From Photobacterium sp. SKA34 (GTDB lineage Bacteria; Pseudomonadota; Gammaproteobacteria; Enterobacterales; Vibrionaceae): a stretch of DNA of 64,000 nucleotides. The stretch spans positions 254,049 to 318,048 of the forward strand of contig NZ_CH724144.1 in the NCBI RefSeq assembly GCF_000153325.1, read 5' to 3'. The notes under the pieces are model-generated. The model saw only the letters and a program-made list of their open reading frames with translations. It ran no database searches and had not been told where the DNA came from. The position numbers and the translations under genes were made by a program. This document shows positions 56,427 to 64,000 of the stretch, piece after piece; within the stretch, counting starts at the first letter, position 1, and each line of letters starts with the position of its first letter.

Positions 56427-56462
56427 TAATAAAAAGCGTAGTAATCCCCAAAGATTACTACG
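56427..56462 (-). terminator. terminator after purU
   Basis: Arms CGTAGTAATC / GATTACTACG (perfect, 6-base loop). On the minus strand CTTTTTATTATT follows, 30 bases after the purU stop. Confidence 0.8.
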
Positions 56463-56491
56463 TTCGCTTGGTTAATACTGTATTTTAATGA

Positions 56492-57325
56492 TTATAAAAT
56501 AACTGTCCGGTTACCATAGACAAAAATACGATCGTCTACCGCAAGGCCTAATGCTTTACTGAGTACAGATTTTTCTACATCACGACCAGACTTTGCCATT
56601 TCAACAGCACTGAAACTATGATCAACAGGGATGACGTTTTGGGTAATGATTGGCCCTTCATCAAGATCGTTAGTGACAAAGTGTGCGGTTGCACCAATGA
56701 TTTTTACACCACGTTCAAATGCTTGTTGGTAAGGCTTGGCGCCAATAAATGCAGGTAAGAAACTGTGATGAATGTTGATGATTTTATTAGGGAATTGTGC
56801 GACAAAATTAGGCGTTAAAATACGCATATATTTCGCCAGTACTACGTAATTTGGTTGATACTGTTGTACCGCTTCTAATAGTTTTTGTTCGTGCTCTTCA
56901 CGGCTTAATCCTTCATGGCAAACATGATGGAATGGAATATCAAATTTTTCCGTTAGCCCTTGAAGGGTGTCGTAATTACCTACAACCGCAGCAATGTCGA
57001 TATCTAATGATCCATCGAAGGCTTTAACTAGAATATCACCTAAACAGTGCGCTTCTTTTGTCACCATGATGACGATTTTTTTGCGATCAGAACTGATTAA
57101 ACGGCGCTTGCTACTTTTTGGTAAAGCATGATCAATATCTGCAAGAAAGGTTGTATCATTAAAATAGCCTTCAAGCTCAGTACGCATGAAAAATTGATTA
57201 TGCGTATTATCAACATATTCCTTATTGTTGATAATATTTAGTTGGTGCTTATGACAAATGTTGGTAATTTTGGCGATTAGTCCCATTTCATCTGGGCATT
57301 CCGTGAGGAGTGTTTTCTTTTCCAT
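56492..57325 (-). CDS. purU: Formyltetrahydrofolate deformylase
   Basis: 277 aa from the ATG at 57325, which has CAGGAAACGAC before it; the frame is open 12 codons further upstream without similarity. An N-terminal ACT domain (LLTECPDEMGLIAKITNICHKH) is followed by a formyltransferase-type domain with NIHHSFLPAFIGAKPYQQA, the active-site His and GATAHFVTNDLDEGPII. It releases formate from 10-formyl-THF, balancing one-carbon pools and feeding PurT. Confidence 0.96.
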   Translation of the reverse strand: MEKKTLLTECPDEMGLIAKITNICHKHQLNIINNKEYVDNTHNQFFMRTELEGYFNDTTFLADIDHALPKSSKRRLISSDRKKIVIMVTKEAHCLGDILVKAFDGSLDIDIAAVVGNYDTLQGLTEKFDIPFHHVCHEGLSREEHEQKLLEAVQQYQPNYVVLAKYMRILTPNFVAQFPNKIINIHHSFLPAFIGAKPYQQAFERGVKIIGATAHFVTNDLDEGPIITQNVIPVDHSFSAVEMAKSGRDVEKSVLSKALGLAVDDRIFVYGNRTVIL

Positions 57326-57552
57326 GTCGTTTCCTGACTGCGATTCACGCATATAATACATTGCGTGTTACAAAGATCTTAATTAACTATTACCTAGATT
57401 TAACCTTATGGTCAAAGTATTTATTTGTTAGGTGATGTTATTAATAAGAAAGTGATACCGTTAATTTTTGTAATCGATGGATAGAAGACTAGTCGAGTAC
57501 TAGGATAATTGGCATAATGAATACTGTATATATAACCAATAGTGCGAAGTAA

Positions 57553-59508
57553 ATGATAACGAAGTTTTTTGCCTCTGGTGGCGCATTAGATAAAGCCATC
57601 CCTGGTTTTCAGGCTCGCCAACCTCAAATTGATATGGCTAATGCAGTGGCTGATGCGATCAAGAGTGAATCTCAGCTGGTGGTAGAAGCGGGTACGGGGA
57701 CAGGAAAAACATTTGCTTATGTTATCCCAGCACTATTGAGTGGCAAAAAAACCATTATTAGTACAGGCTCTAAAAACCTTCAAGAGCAATTATTTCACCG
57801 TGATTTGCCATTAATGGCTGATGCGATTGGCTTTACGGGGCGTGTCGCGTTATTAAAAGGGCGAGCAAATTATCTGTGTGTGGATCGTTTGAATCGCCAA
57901 GTGATAGAAAGCCATGATGTGGAATCCGATCCGACGTTATTAACACAGTTGGTTAAAATTCGACAATGGTCCTCATCATCGAAAAGCGGCGATTTTGGTG
58001 AATGTGAAGATGTTGCAGAAGATAGCCCTGTCATCCCATTAATTACCTCGACCAATGATAACTGCTTAGGCCGTGAGTGCCCCTCGTATGATGATTGTTT
58101 TGTCGTTAAAGCTCGCCGCAAAGCAATGGAAGCTGATGTAGTTGTTGTTAATCACCATTTATTCTTGGCAGATTTAGCCATTAAAGAAACCGGCTTTGGT
58201 GAATTAATTCCTGAAGCTGAAGTATTTATCTTTGATGAAGCCCACCAAATGCCTGATATTGCCAGTCAGTACTTTGGCCAGAGCCTAACCAGTCGACAAT
58301 TAATTGAACTCGCGAAAGATATTGATATTGGTTATCGCACAGAAGCACGTGATATGCGCCAACTGCAAAAAACGGCAGACAGGTTACAGCAAGCTGCGTT
58401 TGAAATGCGGATCATTTTAGGTGATCCCGGGTTTCGAGGGAATTGGCGAGAAGCATCACAAACCCCTGCTGTTCAACGGGAATTGACTCGACTGTCAGAT
58501 GCATTAGATCTTACCTACGATGTACTTAAGCTGGCGTTGGGTCGAAGCCAGTTACTAGATACTGCCTTTGAACGTGCAGCAACGTTAAAAGCCAAACTAA
58601 AACGAGTATCAGATACTGCAATTACAGGCTATTCCTATTGGTATGAATGTACACCGCGCCAGTTTAGTTTAAATATCACGCCGCTCTCTGTTGCGGATAA
58701 ATTTAAAGAGCAAATGGCTGAGCAAAAAGGGGCATGGATCTTCACTTCAGCAACCTTAGCAGTTGATGAGAATTTCACCCATTTTAGTCATCGCTTAGGG
58801 TTAGAGCCAAAACAACAATTTTCGCTTGAAAGCCCGTTTGATTACAACGAACAAGCTCTGTTATGTGTACCTCGCCATTTACCTGAGCCTAATAGTTATG
58901 GTCTCGCTAATAAACTGGTTGAGATGTTGGCGCCTGTGATTGAAGCGAATAATGGTCGTTGTTTTTTCTTGTGTACTTCTCATCAAATGGTACGTGATCT
59001 TGCAGAAGGGTTTCGTGAAAAGCTTAGTTTACCCGTGTTAGCGCAAGGTGAAACAACGAAACAAAAGCTACTTAATGAGTATTTGGCTCATGGTAATGCA
59101 TTATTAGTGGCAACAGGGGCGTTCTGGGAAGGGATTGATGTTAGAGGGCAAGCCCTTAGCTGTGTTATCATTGATAAATTACCGTTTACAGCACCAGATG
59201 ACCCATTATTAAAAGCACGTATTGAAGATTGTCGCATGCGTGGTGGTGATCCTTTTGCCGATGTCCAAGTACCTGATGCGGTGATCACTTTAAAGCAGGG
59301 TGTTGGGCGTTTGATCCGTGATACTAAAGACAAAGGCGCTTTGATCATTTGTGATAACCGATTAGTAACAAGGCATTATGGCGCTGTATTTTTACGAAGT
59401 TTACCGCCGATCCCTCGTACACGTAGTGTTGAAGGGGTTAGTGACTTTTTGTCTACTATTAATAACAATAACGTTATTGAAGATGACAACCAACATTCAG
59501 AGGCTTGA
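57553..59508 (+). CDS. yoaA: YoaA-type iron-sulfur ATP-dependent DNA helicase
   Basis: 651 aa, XPD/DinG-like superfamily 2. Walker A is EAGTGTGKTFAY, Walker B is FDEAHQMPD (DEAH), and the C-terminal helicase motifs include ATGAFWEGIDVRG and QGVGRLIRD. The four FeS cysteines are in YLCVDR, CLGREC and DDCFV. YoaA works with the Pol III chi subunit at stalled forks in E. coli. The ATG follows a weak GAAG site. It abuts tsaB directly (TGA then ATG), as in E. coli. Confidence 0.93.
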   Translation: MITKFFASGGALDKAIPGFQARQPQIDMANAVADAIKSESQLVVEAGTGTGKTFAYVIPALLSGKKTIISTGSKNLQEQLFHRDLPLMADAIGFTGRVALLKGRANYLCVDRLNRQVIESHDVESDPTLLTQLVKIRQWSSSSKSGDFGECEDVAEDSPVIPLITSTNDNCLGRECPSYDDCFVVKARRKAMEADVVVVNHHLFLADLAIKETGFGELIPEAEVFIFDEAHQMPDIASQYFGQSLTSRQLIELAKDIDIGYRTEARDMRQLQKTADRLQQAAFEMRIILGDPGFRGNWREASQTPAVQRELTRLSDALDLTYDVLKLALGRSQLLDTAFERAATLKAKLKRVSDTAITGYSYWYECTPRQFSLNITPLSVADKFKEQMAEQKGAWIFTSATLAVDENFTHFSHRLGLEPKQQFSLESPFDYNEQALLCVPRHLPEPNSYGLANKLVEMLAPVIEANNGRCFFLCTSHQMVRDLAEGFREKLSLPVLAQGETTKQKLLNEYLAHGNALLVATGAFWEGIDVRGQALSCVIIDKLPFTAPDDPLLKARIEDCRMRGGDPFADVQVPDAVITLKQGVGRLIRDTKDKGALIICDNRLVTRHYGAVFLRSLPPIPRTRSVEGVSDFLSTINNNNVIEDDNQHSEA

Positions 59509-60210
59509 ATGAGCACCAAAATTTTGGCAGTTGATACTGCAACTGAAAATTGTTCTGTTGCCCTATTAATGGGTGACGAAGTTATCTCTCGTTGTGAATA
59601 TGCGCCACGTGAGCACACAACAAAAATTCTACCTATGGTAGATACTGTTCTGGCTGAAGCTGGCATCAAGCTAAAACAACTCGATGCATTGGCTTATGGT
59701 CAAGGCCCTGGTAGCTTTACAGGTGTTCGTATCGGCATTGGTATTGCGCAAGGTTTAGCGTTTGGTGCGGATTTACCTATGGTGGGCGTGTCAACATTAG
59801 CTGCAATGGCGCAAGGTACCTACCGTGTCCATCAAGCTGACAATGTATTATCTGCTATTGATGCTCGTATGGGCGAAGTCTATTGGGGTCAGTACCAGCG
59901 TAAAACCGATGGTGATTGGCAAATTATCGGTGCGGAACAGGTGATTGTGCCTGAGGCTTTAGTTGAATCTGTTCAAACCGAATCAGGTATTTGGTTAACA
60001 GCGGGTACAGCTTGGGAAGTGTATGCTGATACTCTAGGTAAGCTACCTTTTGAAATGCAGCAGGGTTCGGTGTTATATCCTGATTCACAAGACATGGTAT
60101 ACCTAGCGAAATTTGCTTTTGCTCGTGGTGAAAGTGTTAGCGCAGAAGTAGCAAGCCCTGTGTATTTACGTGATACCGTGACATGGAAGAAACTGCCAGG
60201 TCGCGAATAA
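59509..60210 (+). CDS. tsaB: TsaB, tRNA t6A biosynthesis protein
   Basis: 233 aa. The ASKHA-fold start [25 protein letters not shown] and [25 protein letters not shown] are diagnostic. TsaB forms the complex with TsaD and TsaE that makes threonylcarbamoyl-adenosine in tRNA. It begins immediately after the yoaA stop codon and ends in a terminator. Confidence 0.96.
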   Translation: MSTKILAVDTATENCSVALLMGDEVISRCEYAPREHTTKILPMVDTVLAEAGIKLKQLDALAYGQGPGSFTGVRIGIGIAQGLAFGADLPMVGVSTLAAMAQGTYRVHQADNVLSAIDARMGEVYWGQYQRKTDGDWQIIGAEQVIVPEALVESVQTESGIWLTAGTAWEVYADTLGKLPFEMQQGSVLYPDSQDMVYLAKFAFARGESVSAEVASPVYLRDTVTWKKLPGRE

Positions 60211-60221
60211 TTAAGTAAAAG

Positions 60222-60252
60222 AGTAGTGGCTGGCGCCGCTACTTTTTCTTTA
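60222..60252 (+). terminator. terminator after tsaB
   Basis: Arms AGTAGTGGC / GCCGCTACT (one G-U) with loop TGGC, then TTTTTCTTT. Confidence 0.88.
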
Positions 60253-60284
60253 GCCTAATTTTAAATGAATGATGAGAGGGGATT

Positions 60285-60578
60285 ATGGTTATTATCAATC
60301 ATGGTGTTATATCATTACCATCAAAACCATTCACTTCAGCCTTACAAACCTCCAGTACGAAAGCTAGCATTTCAAGTGATGCGGTTTCATCAACGTCTGC
60401 TTTATCATCGTTATCGGCAACGCAACACGCAGAGTGGGCTAGTCAAGAATATCGTCAATTACAGTATGATCGCCCTGACGGAAAACATCAGAAGGCATTA
60501 TCTATGTATATGGATGTCATGCAGCACAGTAGAAAAGAACAACTTTCCGATCTTATCGGTATCAATATGGTTGTTTAA
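60285..60578 (+). CDS. small conserved-type protein of unknown function beside tsaB
   Basis: 97 aa with AGAGGGGA 4-6 bases before ATG. The first half is Ser/Thr-rich and low-complexity (SSTKASISSDAVSSTSALSS); the second half is charged and probably helical (WASQEYRQLQYDRPDGKHQKALSMYMDVM, HSRKEQLSDLIGI). I recall a similar layout in small Vibrio proteins at this locus, but no function is known. The good ribosome site and the terminator upstream support a real gene. Confidence 0.7.
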   Translation: MVIINHGVISLPSKPFTSALQTSSTKASISSDAVSSTSALSSLSATQHAEWASQEYRQLQYDRPDGKHQKALSMYMDVMQHSRKEQLSDLIGINMVV

Positions 60579-60695
60579 ACCGACTAATACTTTCCTTATT
60601 ATTTTCATCATTAACGCGTTAATTTAACGTGTCAGTAGACTACGCATAAATAATTACTTTTGCTGTTATATTGAACAGCTATGTCGAGGTTTTAT

Positions 60696-61262
60696 ATGTT
60701 TCGCACGCTATTTCTTGGGCTGATATTAATCTTTATGGTAGGCTGCGCCAGTGTTCCAGCCAGCTTGCAGACCAAAACGAAAAATCCTATCACGGATTTA
60801 CGCGTTATCGCCGAGCATCCTACTGTAATGCAACATCAGGAAGTCAGGTTAGGTGGTATTATTGCTTCAATTAAAAATGAAGCAAAGCAAACACGCGTTG
60901 AAATAGTCGCATTGCCGTTAACCTCAGACGGTAGACCAATATTGCACAGTAAACCCCAAGGTAGATTTATTGCAAATGTACCTGGTTTTCTTGATCCTAT
61001 GGAGTATGCCAAAGGACGTTTACTGACAATTGTAGGGCAATATATTGGAATGCAAAAAGGCAAAGTTGGCCAGTACGATTATACTTTTCCTTTGATAAAT
61101 GTTTCAGGTGAGCAAATTTGGCAAGTACAACAACAAGTTCAAATGGAAGTACCAATGCGATTTAATCGTTGTATTGGCTTTAACTGTGGATTCTGGGGCG
61201 ATGATTACTTTATGCCACCGATTGGCATTCAAGGGCGCGTGGTTGATCGAGTGATAATGTAA
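60696..61262 (+). CDS. Slp/YeaY-family outer-membrane lipoprotein
   Basis: 188 aa. Signal peptide with lipobox FMVGC near residue 17, then the Slp pattern: ITDLRVIAEHPTVMQHQEVRLGGIIASIKNEAKQTRVEIVALPL and GRFIANVPGFLDPMEYAKGRLLTIVGQYIG. E. coli YeaY and Slp are outer-membrane lipoproteins induced under starvation or envelope stress; their exact role is unclear. ATG at 60696 is preferred (GAGG 8 bases before) over the ATG five codons earlier. It stands between tsaB and fadD as in E. coli. Confidence 0.9.
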   Translation: MFRTLFLGLILIFMVGCASVPASLQTKTKNPITDLRVIAEHPTVMQHQEVRLGGIIASIKNEAKQTRVEIVALPLTSDGRPILHSKPQGRFIANVPGFLDPMEYAKGRLLTIVGQYIGMQKGKVGQYDYTFPLINVSGEQIWQVQQQVQMEVPMRFNRCIGFNCGFWGDDYFMPPIGIQGRVVDRVIM

Positions 61263-61265
61263 GTC

Positions 61266-62144
61266 ATGGAAGCAATAACATTTAAGCTTGCTGAATTAGA
61301 ATTAGCGGGACTCTCCAATTTCTCATTATCGTCGCCGTTAGAGAATAACAAACCCGTATTGTTATTTATTCATGGTTGGCAAGATAATGCTGCGACGTTT
61401 TCATCACTTTGGCAACGGTTAGATACTGAATTTAATCTTGTAGCCATTGATTTGCCTGGACATGGTTTATCACAATCTCGAAGTGGGGATAACTATTATC
61501 ACTTTTTCGATTATATTGATGATTTATACCAAGTCATTTCGCAGCTTCCCGCCCCGCGCGTGTGTCTTGTTGGTCACTCACTAGGCGCTATTATTGCCAG
61601 TTGTTACAGTGCTGCTTATCCTCAGTCAATAGATAAGTTGGTATTAATTGAAGGCTTGTCGCCATTAGTGGAAGAGGCAGAACAAACGGTTGAGCGGCTA
61701 AGGCGTGGAATTAAAAGTCGACATCAATACCGTAAAAGTTGTGAGCGTCGAAAAGCAAGAGCAATGAGCTCTTTCACTGAAGCATTACAATTACGTGCCA
61801 ATGTTAATGACTTACCTATTGCATGTTTAGAGCCCGTTGTTAAGCGGGCAACAGTTAAGCGTAACGGGCTGTGGTACTGGCGACATGACCATCGCCTGCG
61901 TTGTGAATCACTTTATAGGATGACACAACAACAAGCACAAGCAATTCTATCGTCGATAGAAGCACCCATTTATTCGATTGTAGGCAGTCATGGATTTCCT
62001 CAACTGCGTGATGATCCGCAGGATAAGTACAAGCTTCAACAGTTTTCACAGGTGGTGATTGTCGGGGGGCATCACTGCCATTTAGAACAGCCAGATACAG
62101 TATCGAATTGTATTAGGGCTTTTATTTCCCTCGAGAGAGATTAA
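61266..62144 (+). CDS. alpha/beta hydrolase
   Basis: 292 aa, start 3 bases after the Slp gene stop, so co-transcribed. The oxyanion-loop pattern LLFIHGWQDNAATF, AIDLPGHGLS, the nucleophile elbow GHSLGA and a C-terminal GGHHCHLE with the catalytic His are intact. A basic stretch (RLRRGIKSRHQYRKSCERRKAR) lies in the cap region. Probably a cytosolic esterase or lipase-like enzyme; the substrate is unknown. Confidence 0.88.
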   Translation: MEAITFKLAELELAGLSNFSLSSPLENNKPVLLFIHGWQDNAATFSSLWQRLDTEFNLVAIDLPGHGLSQSRSGDNYYHFFDYIDDLYQVISQLPAPRVCLVGHSLGAIIASCYSAAYPQSIDKLVLIEGLSPLVEEAEQTVERLRRGIKSRHQYRKSCERRKARAMSSFTEALQLRANVNDLPIACLEPVVKRATVKRNGLWYWRHDHRLRCESLYRMTQQQAQAILSSIEAPIYSIVGSHGFPQLRDDPQDKYKLQQFSQVVIVGGHHCHLEQPDTVSNCIRAFISLERD

Positions 62145-62255
62145 TCTTCGCTTTTCAATGAGTAGGTTCAAAGTTTCTACTCAGCTAATTTGGCAAGATG
62201 TTAATTATAAGTTAAGTATACTGTATTGAGATATAAACGCTTGTTTGATTTATAC

Positions 62256-62274
62256 ATACAGTATTTACCTGTAT
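62256..62274. promoter_or_regulatory. inverted repeat upstream of fadD
   Basis: ATACAG / CTGTAT arms with a 7-base spacer, 45-63 bases before fadD. It does not match the FadR consensus well; its role is unknown. Confidence 0.25.
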
Positions 62275-62318
62275 CGCTGTATAGGTATTAAAGCAGTCTA
62301 ATAATAAGGAGAATGCGA

Positions 62319-64000
62319 GTGGATAAGGTTTGGCTTAGCCGCTATCCGAATGATGTACCGGCAGAAATTAATCCGGATGCATATTCATCATTAGTTGATA
62401 TGTTTGAACAATCGGTACGTAAATATGCTGATCAAACCGCTTTCATTAACATGGGACAAGTTATGACCTTCCGTAAATTGGAAGAGCGTAGCCGTGCCTT
62501 TGCAGCTTACCTTCAGAATGAATTGAAGCTACAAAAAGGCGACCGTGTTGCTGTAATGATGCCAAACTTACTGCAATATCCTATCGCGCTATTCGGTATT
62601 TTACGTGCAGGTTGTGTTGTGGTTAACGTTAACCCGTTATATACCCCACGTGAGTTAGAGCACCAATTAAATGACTCTGGCGCAAAAGCCATTGTTATCG
62701 TTTCAAATTTCGCTCACACCCTTGAAGCCGTTGTTAAAAATACAGGTGTTAAAAATGTAATTTTAACTAGCCTAGGCGATCAATTGTCTCGTCCAAAAGG
62801 TACCTTGGTTAACTTCGTTGTTAAGTACATTAAGAAAATGGTGCCTAAGTACTATTTGCCGCATGCGACTTCAATGCGTATAGCACTACGTAAAGGGCGT
62901 CGTATGCAATATGTTAAGCCGTTTATTATTGGCGATGACATGGCATTTCTTCAATACACTGGTGGTACAACAGGTGTCGCTAAGGGCGCGATATTAACGC
63001 ATCATAATATGGTGTCTAATGTCATGCAGGCGAAAGGTGCATATGGTCCTGTGTTAACAGAAGGACGTGAGCTCATTGTTACCGCTTTACCGCTTTATCA
63101 TGTATTTGCATTGACAGTAAACTGCTTATTATTAATGGAAATGGGCGGTCAGAATTTACTGATCACGAATCCTCGTGATATTCCCACTTTTGTCAAAGAG
63201 CTTCAACGTTACCAATTTACCGCAATTACTGGTGTGAACACCTTATTTAATGCGCTGATCAACAATGAAGATTTCCAAGAGTTAGATTTTAGTAATCTAC
63301 GCCTTTCTGTTGGCGGTGGCATGGCGGTTCAACGCGCTGTTGCTGAGAAGTGGCAGAAAATCACTGGTAATTACTTATTAGAAGGTTACGGTTTAACTGA
63401 GTGTTCACCACTGGTTGCAGCATATCCTTATGATTTAACACAATATAACGGTTCAATTGGTCTACCTGTCCCTTCAACTGAAGTGCGTATGGTTGATGAT
63501 GAAGGTAATGTTGTGGGAATCGACGAAGTCGGTGAGTTACAAGTTCGTGGTCCTCAGGTAATGAAAGGTTACTGGCAGCGCCCTGAAGCCACTAAAGAAG
63601 TGTTAACAGAAGATGGTTGGCTATCGACGGGTGATATCGTTAAATTTGATGACGAAGGCTTTTTGCACATTGTTGATCGTAAGAAAGATATGATCTTAGT
63701 ATCAGGTTTTAACGTTTATCCTAATGAAATCGAAGATGTTGTTGCGCTAAATGACAAAGTGCTTGAAGTAGCAGCGATCGGCCAGGCTCATGAAGTGTCT
63801 GGTGAAGTAGTTAAGATATGTGTGGTGAAACGCGATCAGAGCCTAACAAAAGATGAATTGATAGCGCATTGTCGTCAACATTTAACAGGTTATAAGATAC
63901 CAAAAATTGTTGAATTTATGGACGACTTGCCAAAAACTAATGTCGGTAAGATCTTACGCCGCGTATTGCGTGAAGAGTCTGATAAAAAAGCACAACAATA
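62319..64000 (+). CDS. fadD: Long-chain fatty acid-CoA ligase FadD (3' end at window edge)
   Basis: 560 codons are visible, starting at GTG with AAGGAG 7 bases upstream ([20 protein letters not shown]). The AMP-binding signature [12 protein letters not shown] and the later blocks [22 protein letters not shown] and [21 protein letters not shown] are present, and the end RRVLREES matches FadD. The window ends on TA, the likely first two bases of a stop codon, since E. coli FadD has 561 residues. It activates long-chain fatty acids at the inner membrane for beta-oxidation. Confidence 0.96.
   Translation, partial: MDKVWLSRYPNDVPAEINPDAYSSLVDMFEQSVRKYADQTAFINMGQVMTFRKLEERSRAFAAYLQNELKLQKGDRVAVMMPNLLQYPIALFGILRAGCVVVNVNPLYTPRELEHQLNDSGAKAIVIVSNFAHTLEAVVKNTGVKNVILTSLGDQLSRPKGTLVNFVVKYIKKMVPKYYLPHATSMRIALRKGRRMQYVKPFIIGDDMAFLQYTGGTTGVAKGAILTHHNMVSNVMQAKGAYGPVLTEGRELIVTALPLYHVFALTVNCLLLMEMGGQNLLITNPRDIPTFVKELQRYQFTAITGVNTLFNALINNEDFQELDFSNLRLSVGGGMAVQRAVAEKWQKITGNYLLEGYGLTECSPLVAAYPYDLTQYNGSIGLPVPSTEVRMVDDEGNVVGIDEVGELQVRGPQVMKGYWQRPEATKEVLTEDGWLSTGDIVKFDDEGFLHIVDRKKDMILVSGFNVYPNEIEDVVALNDKVLEVAAIGQAHEVSGEVVKICVVKRDQSLTKDELIAHCRQHLTGYKIPKIVEFMDDLPKTNVGKILRRVLREESDKKAQQ

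Noticed and set aside
62200..62280. LexA or FadR operator before fadD
   Set aside because: The CTGTAT and ATACAG words do not assemble into either consensus with correct spacing.

Overview
The window is a stretch of Vibrionaceae chromosome, most likely from a Photobacterium. The base composition is AT-rich. The toxR/toxS pair lies divergent to htpG, and the gene neighbourhoods are those of this family: adk-hemH-gsk, nagBAC/nagE beside chitobiase, glnS-fur-fldA-ybfF-seqA-pgm, gltA/sdhCDAB-sucABCD, znuABC-mepM, feoABC, argS-yecM and yoaA-tsaB-slp-fadD. I cannot fix the species from sequence alone. No rRNA, tRNA, insertion sequence, prophage or CRISPR array was seen.

Layout. 1-3.8 kb: membrane-bound regulator ToxR (with the start of ToxS), HtpG and adenylate kinase. 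4.1-7.6 kb: an accessory insert between adk and hemH, holding a Ser-type secreted sulfatase and its radical-SAM maturase; the maturase is interrupted by an in-frame TGA. 7.8-13.9 kb: ferrochelatase, inosine-guanosine kinase, asparagine synthetase B and a Kef-type antiporter. 14-21.7 kb: GlcNAc/chitobiose use, with the nagBAC operon facing nagE across a NagC-CRP-NagC control region, followed by a GH20 chitobiase lipoprotein. 22-31.5 kb: glnS, fur, a DUF4442 gene, fldA, a frameshifted ybfF, seqA, pgm, a DUF1853 gene, a ybfA-like gene and a ybgI-like gene. 31.6-42.9 kb: the TCA-cycle block, gltA divergent to sdhCDAB-sucABCD. 42.9-52.3 kb: a Tat-exported PhoX-like phosphatase under a Pho-box-like repeat, zinc uptake (znuBC/znuA with two Zur boxes), murein endopeptidase mepM and ferrous iron uptake feoABC. 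52.4-64 kb: HIT and DUF924 genes, argS, yecM, purU, yoaA, tsaB, a small Vibrionaceae-type protein, an Slp-family lipoprotein, an alpha/beta hydrolase and fadD, which is cut by the window end one base short of a possible stop.

Most of the window is conserved core genome whose operons end in clear Rho-independent terminators. Unusual points are the three lesions (maturase nonsense codon, ybfF frameshift, probable frameshift in a small membrane-protein gene), the sulfatase insert, the 18-bp tandem repeat coding the His/Asp-rich loop of ZnuA, a coding-like tail after adk, an orphan terminator ahead of glnS, and an 18-bp inverted repeat beside argS. I found no convincing evidence of a wholly new multi-gene system. 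The sulfatase/maturase insert with its broken maturase is the most noteworthy locus.
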